In this document: positions 11,406 through 22,600 of the stretch, piece after piece
How the letters are laid out: each line of letters starts with the position of its first letter
How positions within the stretch are numbered: position 1 is the first letter of the stretch
NCBI GenBank assembly: GCA_964036315.1
Contig: OZ038488.1
Location: 65,272,409 to 65,336,408 of the forward strand
Direction: 5' to 3'
DNA length: 64,000 bases
From: Acanthosepion esculentum
Lineage: Eukaryota; Mollusca; Cephalopoda; Sepiida; Sepiidae
The notes under the pieces: generated by a model
The model's database searches: none
What the model was told of the DNA's origin: nothing
What the model saw: only the letters and a program-made list of their open reading frames with translations
Made by a program: the position numbers and the translations under genes

Positions 11406-12282
11406 GAAGATACCATTGAGCTTGTGATTTATCTCATTATGTAAAAAGGGAATTTTATCAAGATTTTTTAATAGTGGAAACTGTCATACATAAGCAAGAT
11501 TATTCAGCAATTACCAACTTCTCTACTTAAATGGATTAAAAAAAATGTTTAGTTTATTGTGGATTGGAAGTTTGGTGTTCAATTCCCAATTCTGACTCAG
11601 AGATAATGTTTCATCAGAAGAAATGCACCATGCAAAAATGTTGTTTGTAATCAGTGTGTATGTCCATATAGACAATTATTTCAAAGATTTCAAAGAACAT
11701 AACCTGGACAACACAAAGAAATATTATATAAATATTCATTATATAAAGGTGATTGAAGATGATGAGACAAAGTGGAAAATTTTATTAAAGGTGTGTTTTG
11801 CCAGAGAAGCGTATGCTCTCTTTGGCTTCTTCAGTTTTAATGAAATAAAGACAAAACTGTGTGTGAGGAAAATGTCTTGGGATCTTTGATGATAAGTGGG
11901 TATCATAAATCAAATTAAGTGCAAATATAGCAATACAAATACACTCAAGCAATAATAATCTTTGCTATAATTTCTCATAATATGAAAGGAAATCTTTAGA
12001 AGATAACCATTATTAGAAATCAGTAGTATGTTATTGAAATTATTGAATTAATCCATTAATTTTAATTGATTTTTATAATTGATTTGAAAAGAAATAGAAT
12101 TGTCAGTATGTTTTATTCACGATTGGATGATCTCTAGTTGAGCAGGGAGATATTTTCCTCATTTATATATTATTGCTAAATGAAAAGTTTATTTTGTTAA
12201 TAAATGCATAACTTACAATACCTTTTACACTACTTCACCATGCATATTGCACTCACTATGCATATTGGAAATCTTGAAGTCA
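11406..12282. other. Unassigned AT-rich DNA
   Basis: An 88-codon plus-strand open frame (11,623-11,889) is not low complexity, but I recognise no domain and see no convincing splice or promoter context. It may be chance. The rest shows nothing recognisable. Confidence 0.45.
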
Positions 12283-13030
12283 AGGATTCAATATTTTAGT
12301 CTGGCACAAGGCTACAAATATGGAGCGTGTAGTGACAATTAAGCACATTATTTAGTGGTTATGGTCTACTTGAATACCAATAATGAAAAATATGGTTAGG
12401 CACTTTGAAAAATGTACCTAATTCTTAAAAGACATTGTATATAAATATCTAAAGTTCACCCAATACAAGACCCGAGAGCCACTCAAATTACTGTTTAAAT
12501 GGTTATGATGAATGAGTCAATGATTCAATATTTTAGTCTGGCACAAGGCTACAGATATGGAGCATGAAGTGAGAATCAAGTACATACAATCAAGTTAAGT
12601 ACAATATGTGATACATGCTTGGACAATAATGTCTCTTTTGATTCATGACTGACTGAGATGATTTTCCTGCAGTAGGTTATCATTTCTTTCTGCAGTAGGC
12701 TGATTGCCACCCAAGGCTATAAGAGTGAGTCTGTACTGTTATTAAACCCATAGATGGTGTGGGGGGAGAAATGGATACATATCTTTCTCAAGGGTATTTG
12801 TGCATAAGTGAATGCAATGAATCCAATTGGAATTCGACGTCGGTTCTCTCAAGCATATTACTTAGTGGTAATGACCTACTTGAATGTCACTAATGAAAAA
12901 CATTATCCATAGTTAGGTGCTTTGAAAAATGCACATAATTCTTAAAAGACATTGTAAATAAATATCTAAAGTTCACCCAATACAAGGCTCAAGAGCTACT
13001 CAAGTTACTGTTTAAATGGCAATAATGAAT
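12283..13030. repeat. Two direct copies of a ~240-bp segment, the second interrupted
   Basis: The phrase ATTTTAGTCTGGCACAAGGC occurs at about 12,290 and 12,529. The following phrase AATTCTTAAAAGACATTGTA occurs at about 12,420 and 12,937. The second copy is split by about 290 bases that include a family-D SINE piece. Both copies contain the inverted LINE-B end (CACCCAATACAAG), so a LINE-B tail was inside the duplicated unit. Confidence 0.75.
12680..12850 (+). mobile_element. SINE-like family D fragment
   Basis: It shares ordered blocks with 44,130-44,295 and 27,070-27,200: CCCAAGGCTATAAGAG, TTAAACCCATAG, TTTGTGCATAAGTGAATG, then an AATTGGAATTCGACG phrase. Confidence 0.55.
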
Positions 13031-13345
13031 GAGGTATATGATATGAATGAAAGAAAAGGTGATAGGAAGTGAAGATTGTGGCAATAAGGAGAATAGTTAA
13101 AGACTGACCACTGATTTGAAGAGGTTAAGATTGTAGTATTCAGGAAAGTCTATTCTACAAAGTAGAAGTTCTTAGGAAAAGCTGTTTGAGTGGAACTTTC
13201 TCCTTACATTTGGAATATGGAGGAAATGAGCGTGATTCAACTTCATGGAAGTAGCATGTAGTGTTCAGGGAAGCATCCATGTGGGAGTCTCTTCCACAAA
13301 ATAGCAGTTCCAACAATTTCATGTAACAAAAGAAAAAAATAAATT
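13031..13345 (-). mobile_element. LINE-B fragment
   Basis: The minus frame reads CYMKLLELLFCGRDSHMDASL and CYFHEVESRSFPPYSKCKEK, corresponding to the ALWN...P and PESP...YSKCKEK blocks of the copy at 4.9 kb. It joins the inverted LINE-B 3' end near 12,980. Confidence 0.7.
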
Positions 13346-13631
13346 GGTTTCTGTCAAAGTTTAATATGGAAGCAAGAATCTTTTTCTGGTACTGTCTGGG
13401 TAATAAGGTAATTATGGAAGAGTGATTTGAAGAGATGCGCAATCAACCATTCTTTTCTACATCAACAGCTGGAGCATACAAGGGATAAGACATTTTTCAA
13501 TATATCCAGAAAGACATTATTGCCTTTCTCAAGGGCAGGAGAGCAAAATAAACAAGAACAGCTTTAATTGAAATAGAGGCTTGATTTGCCAGTTCCATTT
13601 TCCATGTTAATAACCATTTCACACTTGACTC

Positions 13632-14369
13632 TACTAGAAATTTGGAAACGGCATGCTGTACTGCTTGACATTTGTGCTGGAAGCTCCAATACAAACATTT
13701 CAGAGTGTTTGGGTGTCAATCTGAGGACAGTGCAGATAATTTGGAAAGAGTTGGATGATATATTCTGTCAACATCATGGTGTTTGGAGTGATCACTAGTG
13801 ATGGTGATGTTATGCCTCCATTCATTTTCCCACCGGGCCTCAGACTCAACACAGATGCCTACATCAAGTGCCTTGAGAAGGTAGTGCTGACCTGGGTCAA
13901 GAGGATAGCTGCTCGAAGACCCTATGTCTGGCAACGGGACTCTGCACCATGTCACACAAGCAGGAGAATCCAGTCAGAGCTGTCAGACAATTTCTGTGAC
14001 CAGATCACCACTTACATCTGGCTAACTAACTCCCCAGACACTGCAACCCGTTTGATTATTATGTGTGGGGCACAGTTGAGTGAAAGACCAACAAAACTCT
14101 TTGTAACACTGAAGATGAACTGAAGGCAAAGATTATGGCAGCATTCACCAACTTAAACAAGGAGACCATCCAGAAGAGATGCAGAAGATTCTGAAGTTGT
14201 TGTCTGGAGGCCATGGTTGAAGCCAATGGCGATTTTATTGAATAAATTTACTCTTTCGTATTTCAAGGTATTTTTGTGTAATTTTGGTAAATATATCTGT
14301 TAAAATGAAACGTCAGTGTTATTTTCATTTTTGTGTAATTTAGATGACAAATTATCCATGGCACCTTGT
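13632..14369 (+). pseudogene. DD37D Tc1/mariner-type transposon, deletion derivative 1
   Basis: The left end is truncated. From about 13,650 the frame gives a helix-turn-helix (AVLLDICAGSSNTNISE, then LGVNLRTVQ, then KELDD). It passes directly to the catalytic region (VFGVITSDGDVMPPFIFP), WQRDSAPCHTSR with a catalytic Asp, and NSPD. A frameshift follows, then an NPFDYYVWG-like block carrying the last Asp. The spacing between the second and third acidic residues is 37. The segment that should carry the first catalytic Asp is missing. The right end is a TIR ending near 14,369 beside TA. Confidence 0.85.
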
Positions 14370-14374
14370 ATACT

Positions 14375-14376
<2 letters not shown>

Positions 14377-14439
<63 letters not shown>
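14377..14439. repeat. (TA)n tract
   Basis: Uninterrupted TA dinucleotides directly beside the right TIR of the DD37D derivative and the left arm of the foldback. Confidence 0.98.
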
Positions 14440-14443
<4 letters not shown>

Positions 14444-14447
14444 TTTA

Positions 14448-14690
14448 TAAAAATCTATGAGAAAGGGGAAAATTTTTTGTGTGATGGTTTTTGTCTTTTA
14501 GGACTTCATCAGGCTCAACTGATGTTTATATAGATGCAATTACATATGCAAAAATAAAGGAGAAAGGATGCTGAAATTTTAAATTTAAATGTAATTACAT
14601 CAATATAAAAATCCCTTTAGTCCAATGAAGTTCTAAAGGATGAAACAAGTCACCCAAAAATATTTTCCACTTCATCATAGATTTTCCTAA
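14448..14690. repeat. TA-flanked foldback, ~92-bp diverged arms
   Basis: The left arm (14,448-14,540) starts AAAATCTATGAGAAAGGG. The right arm (14,592-14,690), read in reverse complement, starts AAAATCTATGATGAAGTGG. The arms are about 75% alike. Each arm holds a CTGATGAAG...GAAAC-like hairpin: near 14,490-14,515 on minus (mutated), and at 14,623-14,655 on plus, with TTCTAAAGGAT then GAAAC at 14,642. See the findings on hammerhead-like modules. Confidence 0.75.
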
Positions 14691-14730
14691 AATTGTTCTG
14701 ATATATAAAAATTGATATATTGTTCCTCCA

Positions 14731-14731
<1 letters not shown>

Positions 14732-14787
<56 letters not shown>
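14732..14787. repeat. (CA)n tract
   Basis: About 28 CA units. The minus frame gives a Cys-Val repeat artefact. Confidence 0.97.
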
Positions 14788-14791
<4 letters not shown>

Positions 14792-14829
14792 TTTATTTTA
14801 TCACTTTAAACATTATTTTTAGTGGATAC

Positions 14830-15030
14830 CCATAATTGAGTAGACATTCTGTTTATTTATTAAACAATATATTCATTTATTTTCATCTACCAGCCTGAAT
14901 ATTTGAGAAAGCTTCTTAAAGAAAAATATGTGCTCTACAGCAGGATTCAAACATGCACCCCTTTTGCAGGAGAAGCTGTTGTTAGATCTGATGTGCTTTA
15001 GACCAACTCAGCCACATATGTACAAATTAG
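14830..15030 (-). mobile_element. tRNA-derived SINE, family C, copy 1
   Basis: On the minus strand a TGGCTGAGTTGGTCTAAAG phrase resembles a pol III A box and a GTTTGAATCCT phrase a B box, about 50 bases apart. They are followed by a tail shared with the copy at 17,680-17,880. Both boxes are eroded. Confidence 0.65.
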
Positions 15031-15118
15031 AATAATACTTTCTAAATTAACAAAAATCAGATAGCATTGTCTAGAAATAACTACTAAATGCAATCATTTT
15101 GCACATGTGTTTTGTGGT

Positions 15119-15188
15119 TTGCATCAGGGATTCGCACATGGGTCTTGCAGCCTGTAGTCAAAAGTTCCTCCACTGAACTATACCTGCG
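15119..15188 (-). pseudogene. tRNA-Cys-like sequence (pseudogene or SINE head)
   Basis: The minus strand reads GTATAGTTCAGTGGAGGAAC (D arm), TTTGACTACAGG at the anticodon arm, and GCGAATCCCTGATGC at the T arm. This resembles eukaryotic tRNA-Cys, but the anticodon position reads ACA where GCA is expected, and the acceptor stem is not well paired. I take it as non-functional. Confidence 0.5.
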
Positions 15189-15369
15189 AGTGCAACTGAA
15201 GTAAGCAAATTGATAAAAACCAGTATAGCGGAAAAGTCAGCTAACATGAATTGGAGATGGTTGGCCAATGCCAGAGTTTCAAACAAATTCTGGAAAATGT
15301 GTTTAAAACAATGAAAAACAGAAAGCCAAATATTATCTTGAGAAGGCAGAGTAAATGTTGATGTTGATT

Positions 15370-15910
15370 GCTTCAAAACAGAACCAAAAATAGGAAAGCA
15401 AGAGAATAAAAAGGAAAAGGAAATTCAGAGAGAGGATAAAGTTAATTAATGAAGAACCAAATCCAAAGAACTGACTCTTTGTCTGTGGGGAAACGAAAAA
15501 TGAATACAAAAGAAAAAAGATAAGAAAATATTAAGAAGAAAGGGAGGAATTAAAATTGAATGAAACAAAGCAGGAAGGAGAAAAAGGAATAAAAAAGATA
15601 TTAAAAAATAACAGAAGAATTGTTAGATTCTGCTGTTCTGCAGAATGTCAATAAAGAGAAGAAAATAGGAAACCAACCAGAAAAACATAGAACTTAAATT
15701 CAATACTAAAACCTAATGCCAAAATACCAAGATAATGTAACGATTGATCTAATGTTGGTACTTCAATTATGGTTGATCCAGTAGTTTCTAATCAGAAAGA
15801 GAAAAAAGAACAAAAAGAGAAAAAAATGCATGAAGAAAAAGGTATGAACAAAAGGCATTTTCTCAAAAAGAACAGAAAAATGAAAAAACCAAAAAAAGAA
15901 CGCAGCACAC
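15370..15910 (+). repeat. Purine-rich (A/G) tract
   Basis: The plus strand is mostly A and G in GAAA, AAAGG and GGAAAA runs. It has no gene. The minus-strand open frame is Phe/Leu-rich because of composition. Confidence 0.75.
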
Positions 15911-16284
15911 AAACCAGGAAACAGTGATAATCTTTTCAGCAAATGATGGGCCAAAAGATTATACCAGTCATATTGCACTCCAATAGATAATAATATGGCT
16001 TCAAAGATTAACTGCTGTAAATACTTGTGAGGAAACAAATGTCTAAATAAATTTGTGTGAGTTGAACAAACAAAATTGGTTTTAGTTTTTAGACCACACT
16101 CAATAATATTAATATTTACAAAGCTTAGCTTAGACTAGTGCAAGGTCACGAAGATTGGAGCAGTTAGGGAGAAATGAGTCCGCTTCTTAACTGCTGCACT
16201 GTAGTGAGGTGCTCAATAGTCATTTCCATTAATCTTAGCATAATATAGTACAAAGTCATTAATTTGAAAGGTGTATACTGAAAA

Positions 16285-16650
16285 TTGTGTTGTGCCAGTT
16301 TTCCAAGTGGGAAGAATCTAACTTCCTTATTTACTAAGTTCAGTTGAATATAGCACTAAGACAAATATATTAAAATAGGGATAGGAAGATTATGTGCCAG
16401 TTTTCTAAATGGGAAGGGCCTACCTTCCTTATTTATTAAGTTCAACTGAATAAAGCACAAAGCCAAATACATTAAAATAAGGATAGGAAGATTGTGTTGT
16501 GCCAGGTTTTTAAGTGGGAAGGCCCTACCTTTCTTATTTACTAAGTTCAGCTGAATATTGCACAAAGTCAAATACATTAAAATAAGGATAGGAAGATTGT
16601 GTTGTGCTTCCTTATTTACAAAGTTCAATTTAGTATGGCATAAAACTAAC
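16285..16650. repeat. Tandem repeat, ~104-bp unit, 3+ copies
   Basis: The phrase TGTGCCAG recurs at about 16,291, 16,393 and 16,498, with a partial fourth start at 16,603. Each unit carries TTATTTACTAAGTTCA and GGATAGGAAGATT. The minus frame repeats LPILILMYL, an artefact of the array. Confidence 0.9.
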
Positions 16651-17290
16651 TAAAGCTCAATATTTACTAAGTTTAGTTTAACTTTGTACAAGTTCACAGG
16701 AGTGAAGGACTTAGAATTTAATGGTTGAATTATGCGTGTATGAGGCTAATTTTCTAATTATTGCTTCATGGTTATAAACCATGCCAATACTTATTAAAAT
16801 TGTTTTTTTGTTTCCTGGCAGATGCCTACAAGTGTGAACCAACCAGTGTGGAACAAACATAAACATCACTAAAGGACAATTATAGTAATGATAATGGTAA
16901 TATTAGCTGTTTCCTTACAAGGAAACATTCAGCATTCATTAACCAAGCAGCCATTGCTACTTTTGGTTGAAATTTATAAAATCTTCCTGTTAAAACAATT
17001 TTTCAGGAAAATAAAATCCAGTAACTATTATTGCTCTTTCCGGTATTTATTTAATAAATAGAAATGGAAATTATTTATGACTCAACCTAATGCAACCATT
17101 CTTATTAATAATTCTGTCTTCAGAGTTACGAACTGACACACAGAACTTTGGTTGGTTCTTCTTACTAAAAGCCAATAAACAGCAAAATTGATTTTAAAAC
17201 TTGTTTCCTGAGAGAATTCAATTACCTAAATGTAATAAATGAAAAAGTCCTTGAATATCAGAATAATTTCTCAATTGTTCTAATAATGTT
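16651..17290. other. Dispersed repeat G, copy 1, in unassigned DNA
   Basis: 16,880-17,045 is homologous to 50,820-50,995: AATGGTAATATTAGC, AAGGAAACATT, then GGTTGAA and TTTATAAAA blocks in order. This copy has lost CpG sites that the other retains. Function unknown. Otherwise nothing recognised. Confidence 0.65.
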
Positions 17291-17389
17291 ACCAAATAAA
17301 GAATGGCAGAATACTGATACCTTCCTGTTCAGCCAGAGATAAATTGATTTGGGCAACTATTATGTATGTTAACACAAACACACATATGG

Positions 17390-17520
17390 CTGCTACTGTC
17401 CATGTCTTGTGGATTATACAGTTGTCTATTTCTGTGGCAGATGGCAGATGCCAGTGTTCAATCCCAGATAAAATCCCAAGTACTGATTTCAAGTCAGCCT
17501 TATTTGCAAGATTGCACCAG
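17390..17520 (+). mobile_element. Possible tRNA-derived SINE fragment
   Basis: It has a GTTCAATCCC box resembling a pol III B box, preceded by a short tRNA-like stretch. Overlapping open frames on both strands look accidental. Confidence 0.3.
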
Positions 17521-17679
17521 CTCAATCCTTTTACCTACCCCTTATGTCTTTACTTGCCTTGTGTCAGACTTAATTATTGTTAAATAAATACCCACATATT
17601 TATAATACAAGTATATAACTGTATTTTCTAAGAAATTAATGGATTTTATTCATAATCCAACATTATTTCTTATTAGTTT

Positions 17680-17880
17680 AAATGCTATATTTTAGTCAAT
17701 TCACATGTTTGTATAGATGCACTTTCTTGTTTTCATACAGAATGAATTATATCTACCGGCCTGTGCATTCAAGAGTCTTAAAACTGTTCAAACCTTGTAC
17801 TCTTTGCAGGGGAAACCACTGTCTGATTCAGTATGCTTTAGACCATTCAGCCACGGGGAACTTCACGACTCAGCAAGGTT
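17680..17880 (-). mobile_element. tRNA-derived SINE, family C, copy 2
   Basis: On minus it has GTGGCTGAATGGTCTAAAG (A-box-like) and AAGGTTTGAACAG (B-box-like). The downstream tail matches copy 1 (TTCATACAGAATGAAT and ACATGTTTGTATAGATGCAC blocks). Partial tails of the same family lie near 18,885-18,960 and 38,925-38,965. Confidence 0.65.
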
Positions 17881-18109
17881 AAATTATCTTTTAAGGAATG
17901 CACATCTTCTCATTCAGATCTTCTTGAAAACCCATATCTGCTCACTTTATTTTTGTATCTTAAATGTAAACAATTACTAAGCTATTAATAGATTTTATTT
18001 TTTTATTCAACATCATTTATTACTTTTGTAGAGATATTATTATTATTATAAATAAATAAATAAAAATAAAATATAAAATAATAATAATAATGAAAATTAT
18101 AAATAAAAT

Positions 18110-18400
18110 TGTTATGGTCCAAGTTCCTTGTACCACGGTGATGGTCCAAGGTTAGAACCAATGAAGAAATAACTCGAACATAGGTATGGAATAACAAAGA
18201 TATATTATAACAGAAATATAATACAAAGAAGTAGAAGTATTAGTAATGACTATCAGATTTGGTTAGAGTGAACTATGTTGTCTCGACAAGTATCACTATT
18301 CCAATGTTCTTACAATTATCTATCCTCCATCTTCAAAGGCGCAGTATTTATAATGTCAGGAATAGTCCATTATTATTATTATGGGTAAGTTCTTATAACA
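18110..18400 (-). mobile_element. Solo LTR of the 56-62 kb Gypsy-type element
   Basis: It starts TGTTATGGTCC and ends in TTATAACA. It is flanked by the 5-bp direct repeat AAAAT (18,105-18,109 and 18,401-18,405). It matches the LTRs at 56,211 and 61,545 through most of its length but lacks the (GACT)n region. No internal element sequence is next to it, as expected after LTR-LTR recombination. Its orientation is the same as the full element. Confidence 0.92.
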
Positions 18401-19799
18401 AAAATAAAATAAAACAATAACATAAAAATGTTGTATAAAATAAATTAAATATAAATTAAAAATAATAAAGATACTCCCAGCATGCAATAAAAACTGTTCC
18501 TGCTAGAAATATGGACATTCCACCAAAAGATGTTAAATTCAGTCTCTTCATCACAAACTTTGGTATGGGTAACACATGTCCAACTTCTCTCTGTGATATG
18601 ACTTGTAATACTACAGAGTAAATTCTCCCTTTTATCACATGTACCATAAAACAATTGTAACCTAAGAATACACACACCAATACACACACAAAAATATAAT
18701 TTAATTGTATGATATTAACATAGAATTTACCATGCTTTTGCTGTTATTTCTGCACATTTTATTTCCTGCCAAGTATTCTTTTATCCCCATGAACACAAGG
18801 CTAATTTCTGCTGCTATGATGTGAGTGACCTCCACAACATTTTGGTGACCACCAACATGCATAAGAAAAACAACCTATTCACACATACTTTAAACATTAT
18901 ATTTTAATCAATACATGTGTTTGAGTAGATACCCTGTTTTTTTTTTAAACATCATCGTCAAGTAATCTGAATCATGTTGGATCAGATGGTGGTTTCCTCT
19001 ACAAAGGACAATACAAGTTTAGAAGCACAATTTTCTTTATTAAGACACTTGAATGCACTGAAAAAGAAAATCATTATGCAAGAACAAAATCTATATTAGA
19101 GAAAGGAAACAAATACTGGAGTTCTACTTTAACTATTGTAGGCATCTATTTATCTTGTGAGATAATGGTAGTTCCCTGTTTGGTGAAACTTCAGTCCTTT
19201 GGTTGTGAAACTGAAATGACCTCTCCAGTGTGTAGGCCTGGATGATGGTATATGAAGGCCATGTGCTGCTCAGGCTACATGCTCCCCCATTCTTGACTGT
19301 ACCGACAAGATCCAAAGCAATACAGGCATTACATTTGGAGATGGCTTGGCTGCAGGAATTGTTGGAAAGTTGCTAGTGATGTTACTGGGTTTTCTGTCTG
19401 GATTTACTTCCACAGACTTTTCCATGTTTTTGCTATGATCGCAAGGTAGTGGAGGTTTAAAATAAGGATTTACTTGAAGCAGCTGGTTATGAGGTGCCAG
19501 TTTTCGGGTTTCACCCATTCTTCATGTAAAGTTAACTCCATGTTTTACATTGATTAAATTTTTTAACTATTTTTTTTCTCAAGTTTACAAGAATATATTG
19601 AGATTAATTAAAGTTCTTTCAAGTTTATTAGCTATGGAGTTTTTAGGTAATATAATAAATCTAGATTTTGTGACACATGTATCTTAGGTTTTTCTCTTTT
19701 GATTTTGGGGATTTTGTAAACTTTTCTTTTGGCATTGTATATATAGTAACTAAGATAATAGAAGTTTTAAAAGCATTTTGAATGTATTCTTTTTCTTTA
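18401..19799. other. Unassigned AT-rich DNA
   Basis: No supported gene. It includes a family-C SINE tail near 18,885-18,960. Short open frames (18,445-18,689 minus and 19,270-19,518 minus) show no domain that I recognise. Confidence 0.45.
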
Positions 19800-20100
19800 A
19801 GTCAATATTTCTCAGACATTTCCAGCTAGGACCTGCTATACTGTGTTTACAGTGGCAAACCATTCCCATTTCCTTTATGTTCTTAGGATAAAAAGCAAAT
19901 TCCATTGATACAGATTATTTCCCAGAACTGTTAATTTGTGGAATGAACTCCCGAGAGAATACTTCCCTGACAATTACAATCTTGATTTTTTAAACCAATA
20001 TCTATCCTACATGTCCTCATAATACTCTCTTACCACCTCACGCAGTCTCTAGCTTGAATGGCTCTTGGGCCTTGTAGTAGGTGAACTATTTGTAAAAAAA
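19800..20100 (+). mobile_element. LINE-B 3' end
   Basis: It contains TTTGTGGAATGAACTCCC (the LWN-L-P block), then ACTTCCCTGACAATTACAAT, TATCTATCCTACATGTCCTC and the terminal GAATGGCTCTTGGGCCTTGT, and ends in a run of A. Confidence 0.85.
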
Positions 20101-20479
20101 AATCTGTTTGTATGTATATCATCCTCATGATGCCTTGGACATGTAAATGAGCATTTTGAAGGGATAAAAATGTTTGCTGCATAAATGCCAGTGACCAGTG
20201 AGGCTTGTGCAAAACAGACAGTTTTCTTTTAATACCAGATGTGATGAAATAGTGAGATAGGAAAGACCATGTTTAGAGTGAGTGTGGCTGTTTAAACTCT
20301 GCTCTGATTCTGCAGTTAGCTTCAGTAAGCTGGGTGGTTCCCTGGAACAACTGGTAGCACTATTTCACCTTGTTACTTGCTTCTGCTTTGCCTTTGCTTT
20401 GAATATCTGCAAAAACTCAAATTCACCCCAGACCTCAAGTGGAACTCATATATATGATCCATCACTGGAAATACTGTAA

Positions 20480-20845
20480 AACAAAAGCTGTACCTCTCCA
20501 GAAAGTAGTTGATGCCTTCTTCCATGCTTCATCTTTACAAGTGTCAAATCAGACCAAAAATGCAGTTTTGTTATCATATCTGATCTGAAGCTACCCAGGC
20601 ACACTTTCCAGGCTTGACAGAATTCAAAATTGTCTATGTTGCTTTGTGGGGGATGACTTATTTTCCACTCTACAGCCCTTTTCCCCCACAGATGCAATGT
20701 TGTAAGCCTATTTCTATTTTATTGCTTCTTCCATGGCAAGCTCTATTCCTTAGTGCCATTAGCTCAGATCTTTGCAGCCAAGACCTGACTTGCTATGTCC
20801 ACAGGTTTGAATCGCCCTCATGCCATACAAATCCTCAATTTCTAG
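20480..20845 (+). mobile_element. LINE-B RT C-terminal fragment, copy a
   Basis: The frame gives a LDRIQNCLCCFVGDDLFSTL stretch, a SHRCNVVSLFLFYCFFHGK block and SDLCSQDLTCYVHRF. These are the family's conserved blocks between the RT core and the 3' end. It is broken by frameshifts. Confidence 0.8.
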
Positions 20846-21004
20846 CCTAGACAGAGTTCAAAATTGTTTCTGTGGCCTTGTGAGGGATGACTTATTTTTC
20901 ACTCTATAGCCAATTTCCAGCAGATAACATTGCAAATCTATCACTATTTTATCACAAACTTCAATGGTAATCTCCATTCTCTAGTGCCACCAGCTCAGAC
21001 CTTT
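20846..21004 (+). mobile_element. LINE-B fragment, copy b, tandem to copy a
   Basis: It restarts at the LDRVQNCFCGLVRDDLF stretch that already appeared about 250 bases upstream, then ends at the SAT/Q-like TCAGACCTTT. So two partial copies lie head to tail. Confidence 0.75.
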
Positions 21005-22600
21005 TTTTAAAATCATTTTTCCCCTAGCAAAGCAATAAAGCCACTAAGACTTAAGGGGTTACTGAATGTTAGAGAATATGAGAGAAAAAATACCAGTAAG
21101 GAGAGAGAACATTAAAAAGAACAAGAATTAAGAAAACTGTAGATAATGATTGACATTGTACATACATTTTTGAAGATCAAAGTTGACTGGAAGGCAAGAA
21201 TCTGGAAGAGAATTCCACAAGTGAGAAGTGTAAGAGAAGAAACTGTTAGCATGGAACTTATGGTTAGCCAATTCAACTGTAAAATGATGAGACCTTGCCA
21301 TCAATCTAATTCTGCACTTAAATTCATAGAGTCTAGGTACCATAGAGGAAAGTTCATCAGAACAATTATCATGAAAGTATTTATAGAAAAGGCACAGGGA
21401 AGCTACATTTTGACAATGAGAAAAATGCAGCTGAGAAGCCATTCCTTGCCCCACAACAGAAAGTTGATCATTTTTGAGATCAGCTGCTAATTTGACCATA
21501 TCAAACTGATCAGACTTGCTACTAAGACAGGAATAAATGATTGTGTCATCAGCATAGATACTGAGTTGAAAACTAATGCCATCGGGAAGGTCATTGATGA
21601 AAATTAGGAACAACGTGTGTCCAAACATAGAACCCTGGAGAACACCTGCATTAATGCAAAAAGATCTAGAAGAGCAGTCATTCCAACTTTCATTTCATGA
21701 TTCGATAAGAAAGATTGAATCAGTTCAAAAATTCATCCAGAAATACCATAATAATTCAACTTGTGAAGAAGACTAGTATGCAAAAATTTGTCAAATACCT
21801 TTAAAATATCCAAAGTAACAGCCTGAGCTTCAACATCCCTTAAAGCTCTTTCAGCAATAATCAGCTGTTGACCTAGGGAAATGAAGCCATATTGTTTATC
21901 TGAGAGAAATCCCTGTGATGTGAGATGCTTAACCAATTCAGAGTTAATTAGGGCCTCTAGTATTTTGCCAAAAAGAATTAGAAGGCTAGTAGGTTCTTAG
22001 TTCAAAGGGTCAGCTGGTTCACCTGAGTTCTTAAAGACTGGAACATCAGATGCAAATTTCAAGCAGGAAAGCAAGAGGCAGTGAGGCATTTATTGTACAG
22101 TTTAGAGAGAACAGAGGCCAGTTCAGAAGCACATTTATTAGGGACTATTACAGGTCTACTATTAGGCCCACATGCTTTGTGGGGATCCAGATTAGAGATG
22201 ATAGCAGGAACCATAGAAAGAGTTACATGCATATCACTCAAGATACTCAGTTCTAAGGGGAAAGTCCAGCAAGTATACTCCAGATGAGTGAAGAGTAGAA
22301 TTTACAAGCAAAATATTCTGCTTTATCAATAGAAGTAGTTAACACCTCAAATTGAGTGAAGAGAGGTGGGATAGAAGACTTACACTTATTTAACACAGTA
22401 TTACAGATCTGCCAGTAATCATGAGAGCCAAACTTGTTAGAAGATATGAGGTGTCTTATTCTATCCGTAAAAACTTAGTCTCTTTGAGGACATATTTACA
22501 ATTGTTACAAGCAGACACAAATACACTTCTGTTGTGATTGGAGATATCATCCTGGAACACCTAGAAGAAGTGATTCTTGTGGGCTATAGTAGCAGAACAG
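21005..22600 (-). pseudogene. LINE-A reverse transcriptase, internally deleted
   Basis: On minus, in order: HKACGPNSRPVIVPNK (finger region, about 22,190-22,140), a KQYGF...QQLI block near 21,890, TLDILKVFDKFLH, then GHTLFLIFINDLPDG and YADDTIIYSC near 21,550. After LAADLKND it jumps to NVASLCLFYKYF, skipping the thumb and connection region present in the copy at 51.8-52.9 kb. It ends LWNSLPDSCLP and a 3' end like that at 6.7 kb. Frameshifts separate the blocks. The YADD box survives. Confidence 0.88.

Noticed and set aside
11623..11889. 88-codon open frame as a host gene
   Set aside because: No recognisable domain, no splice or start context that stands out, and surroundings are decayed repeats. 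Left as unassigned.
17289..17583. Overlapping open frames on both strands
   Set aside because: The region looks like a SINE fragment with accidental frames.
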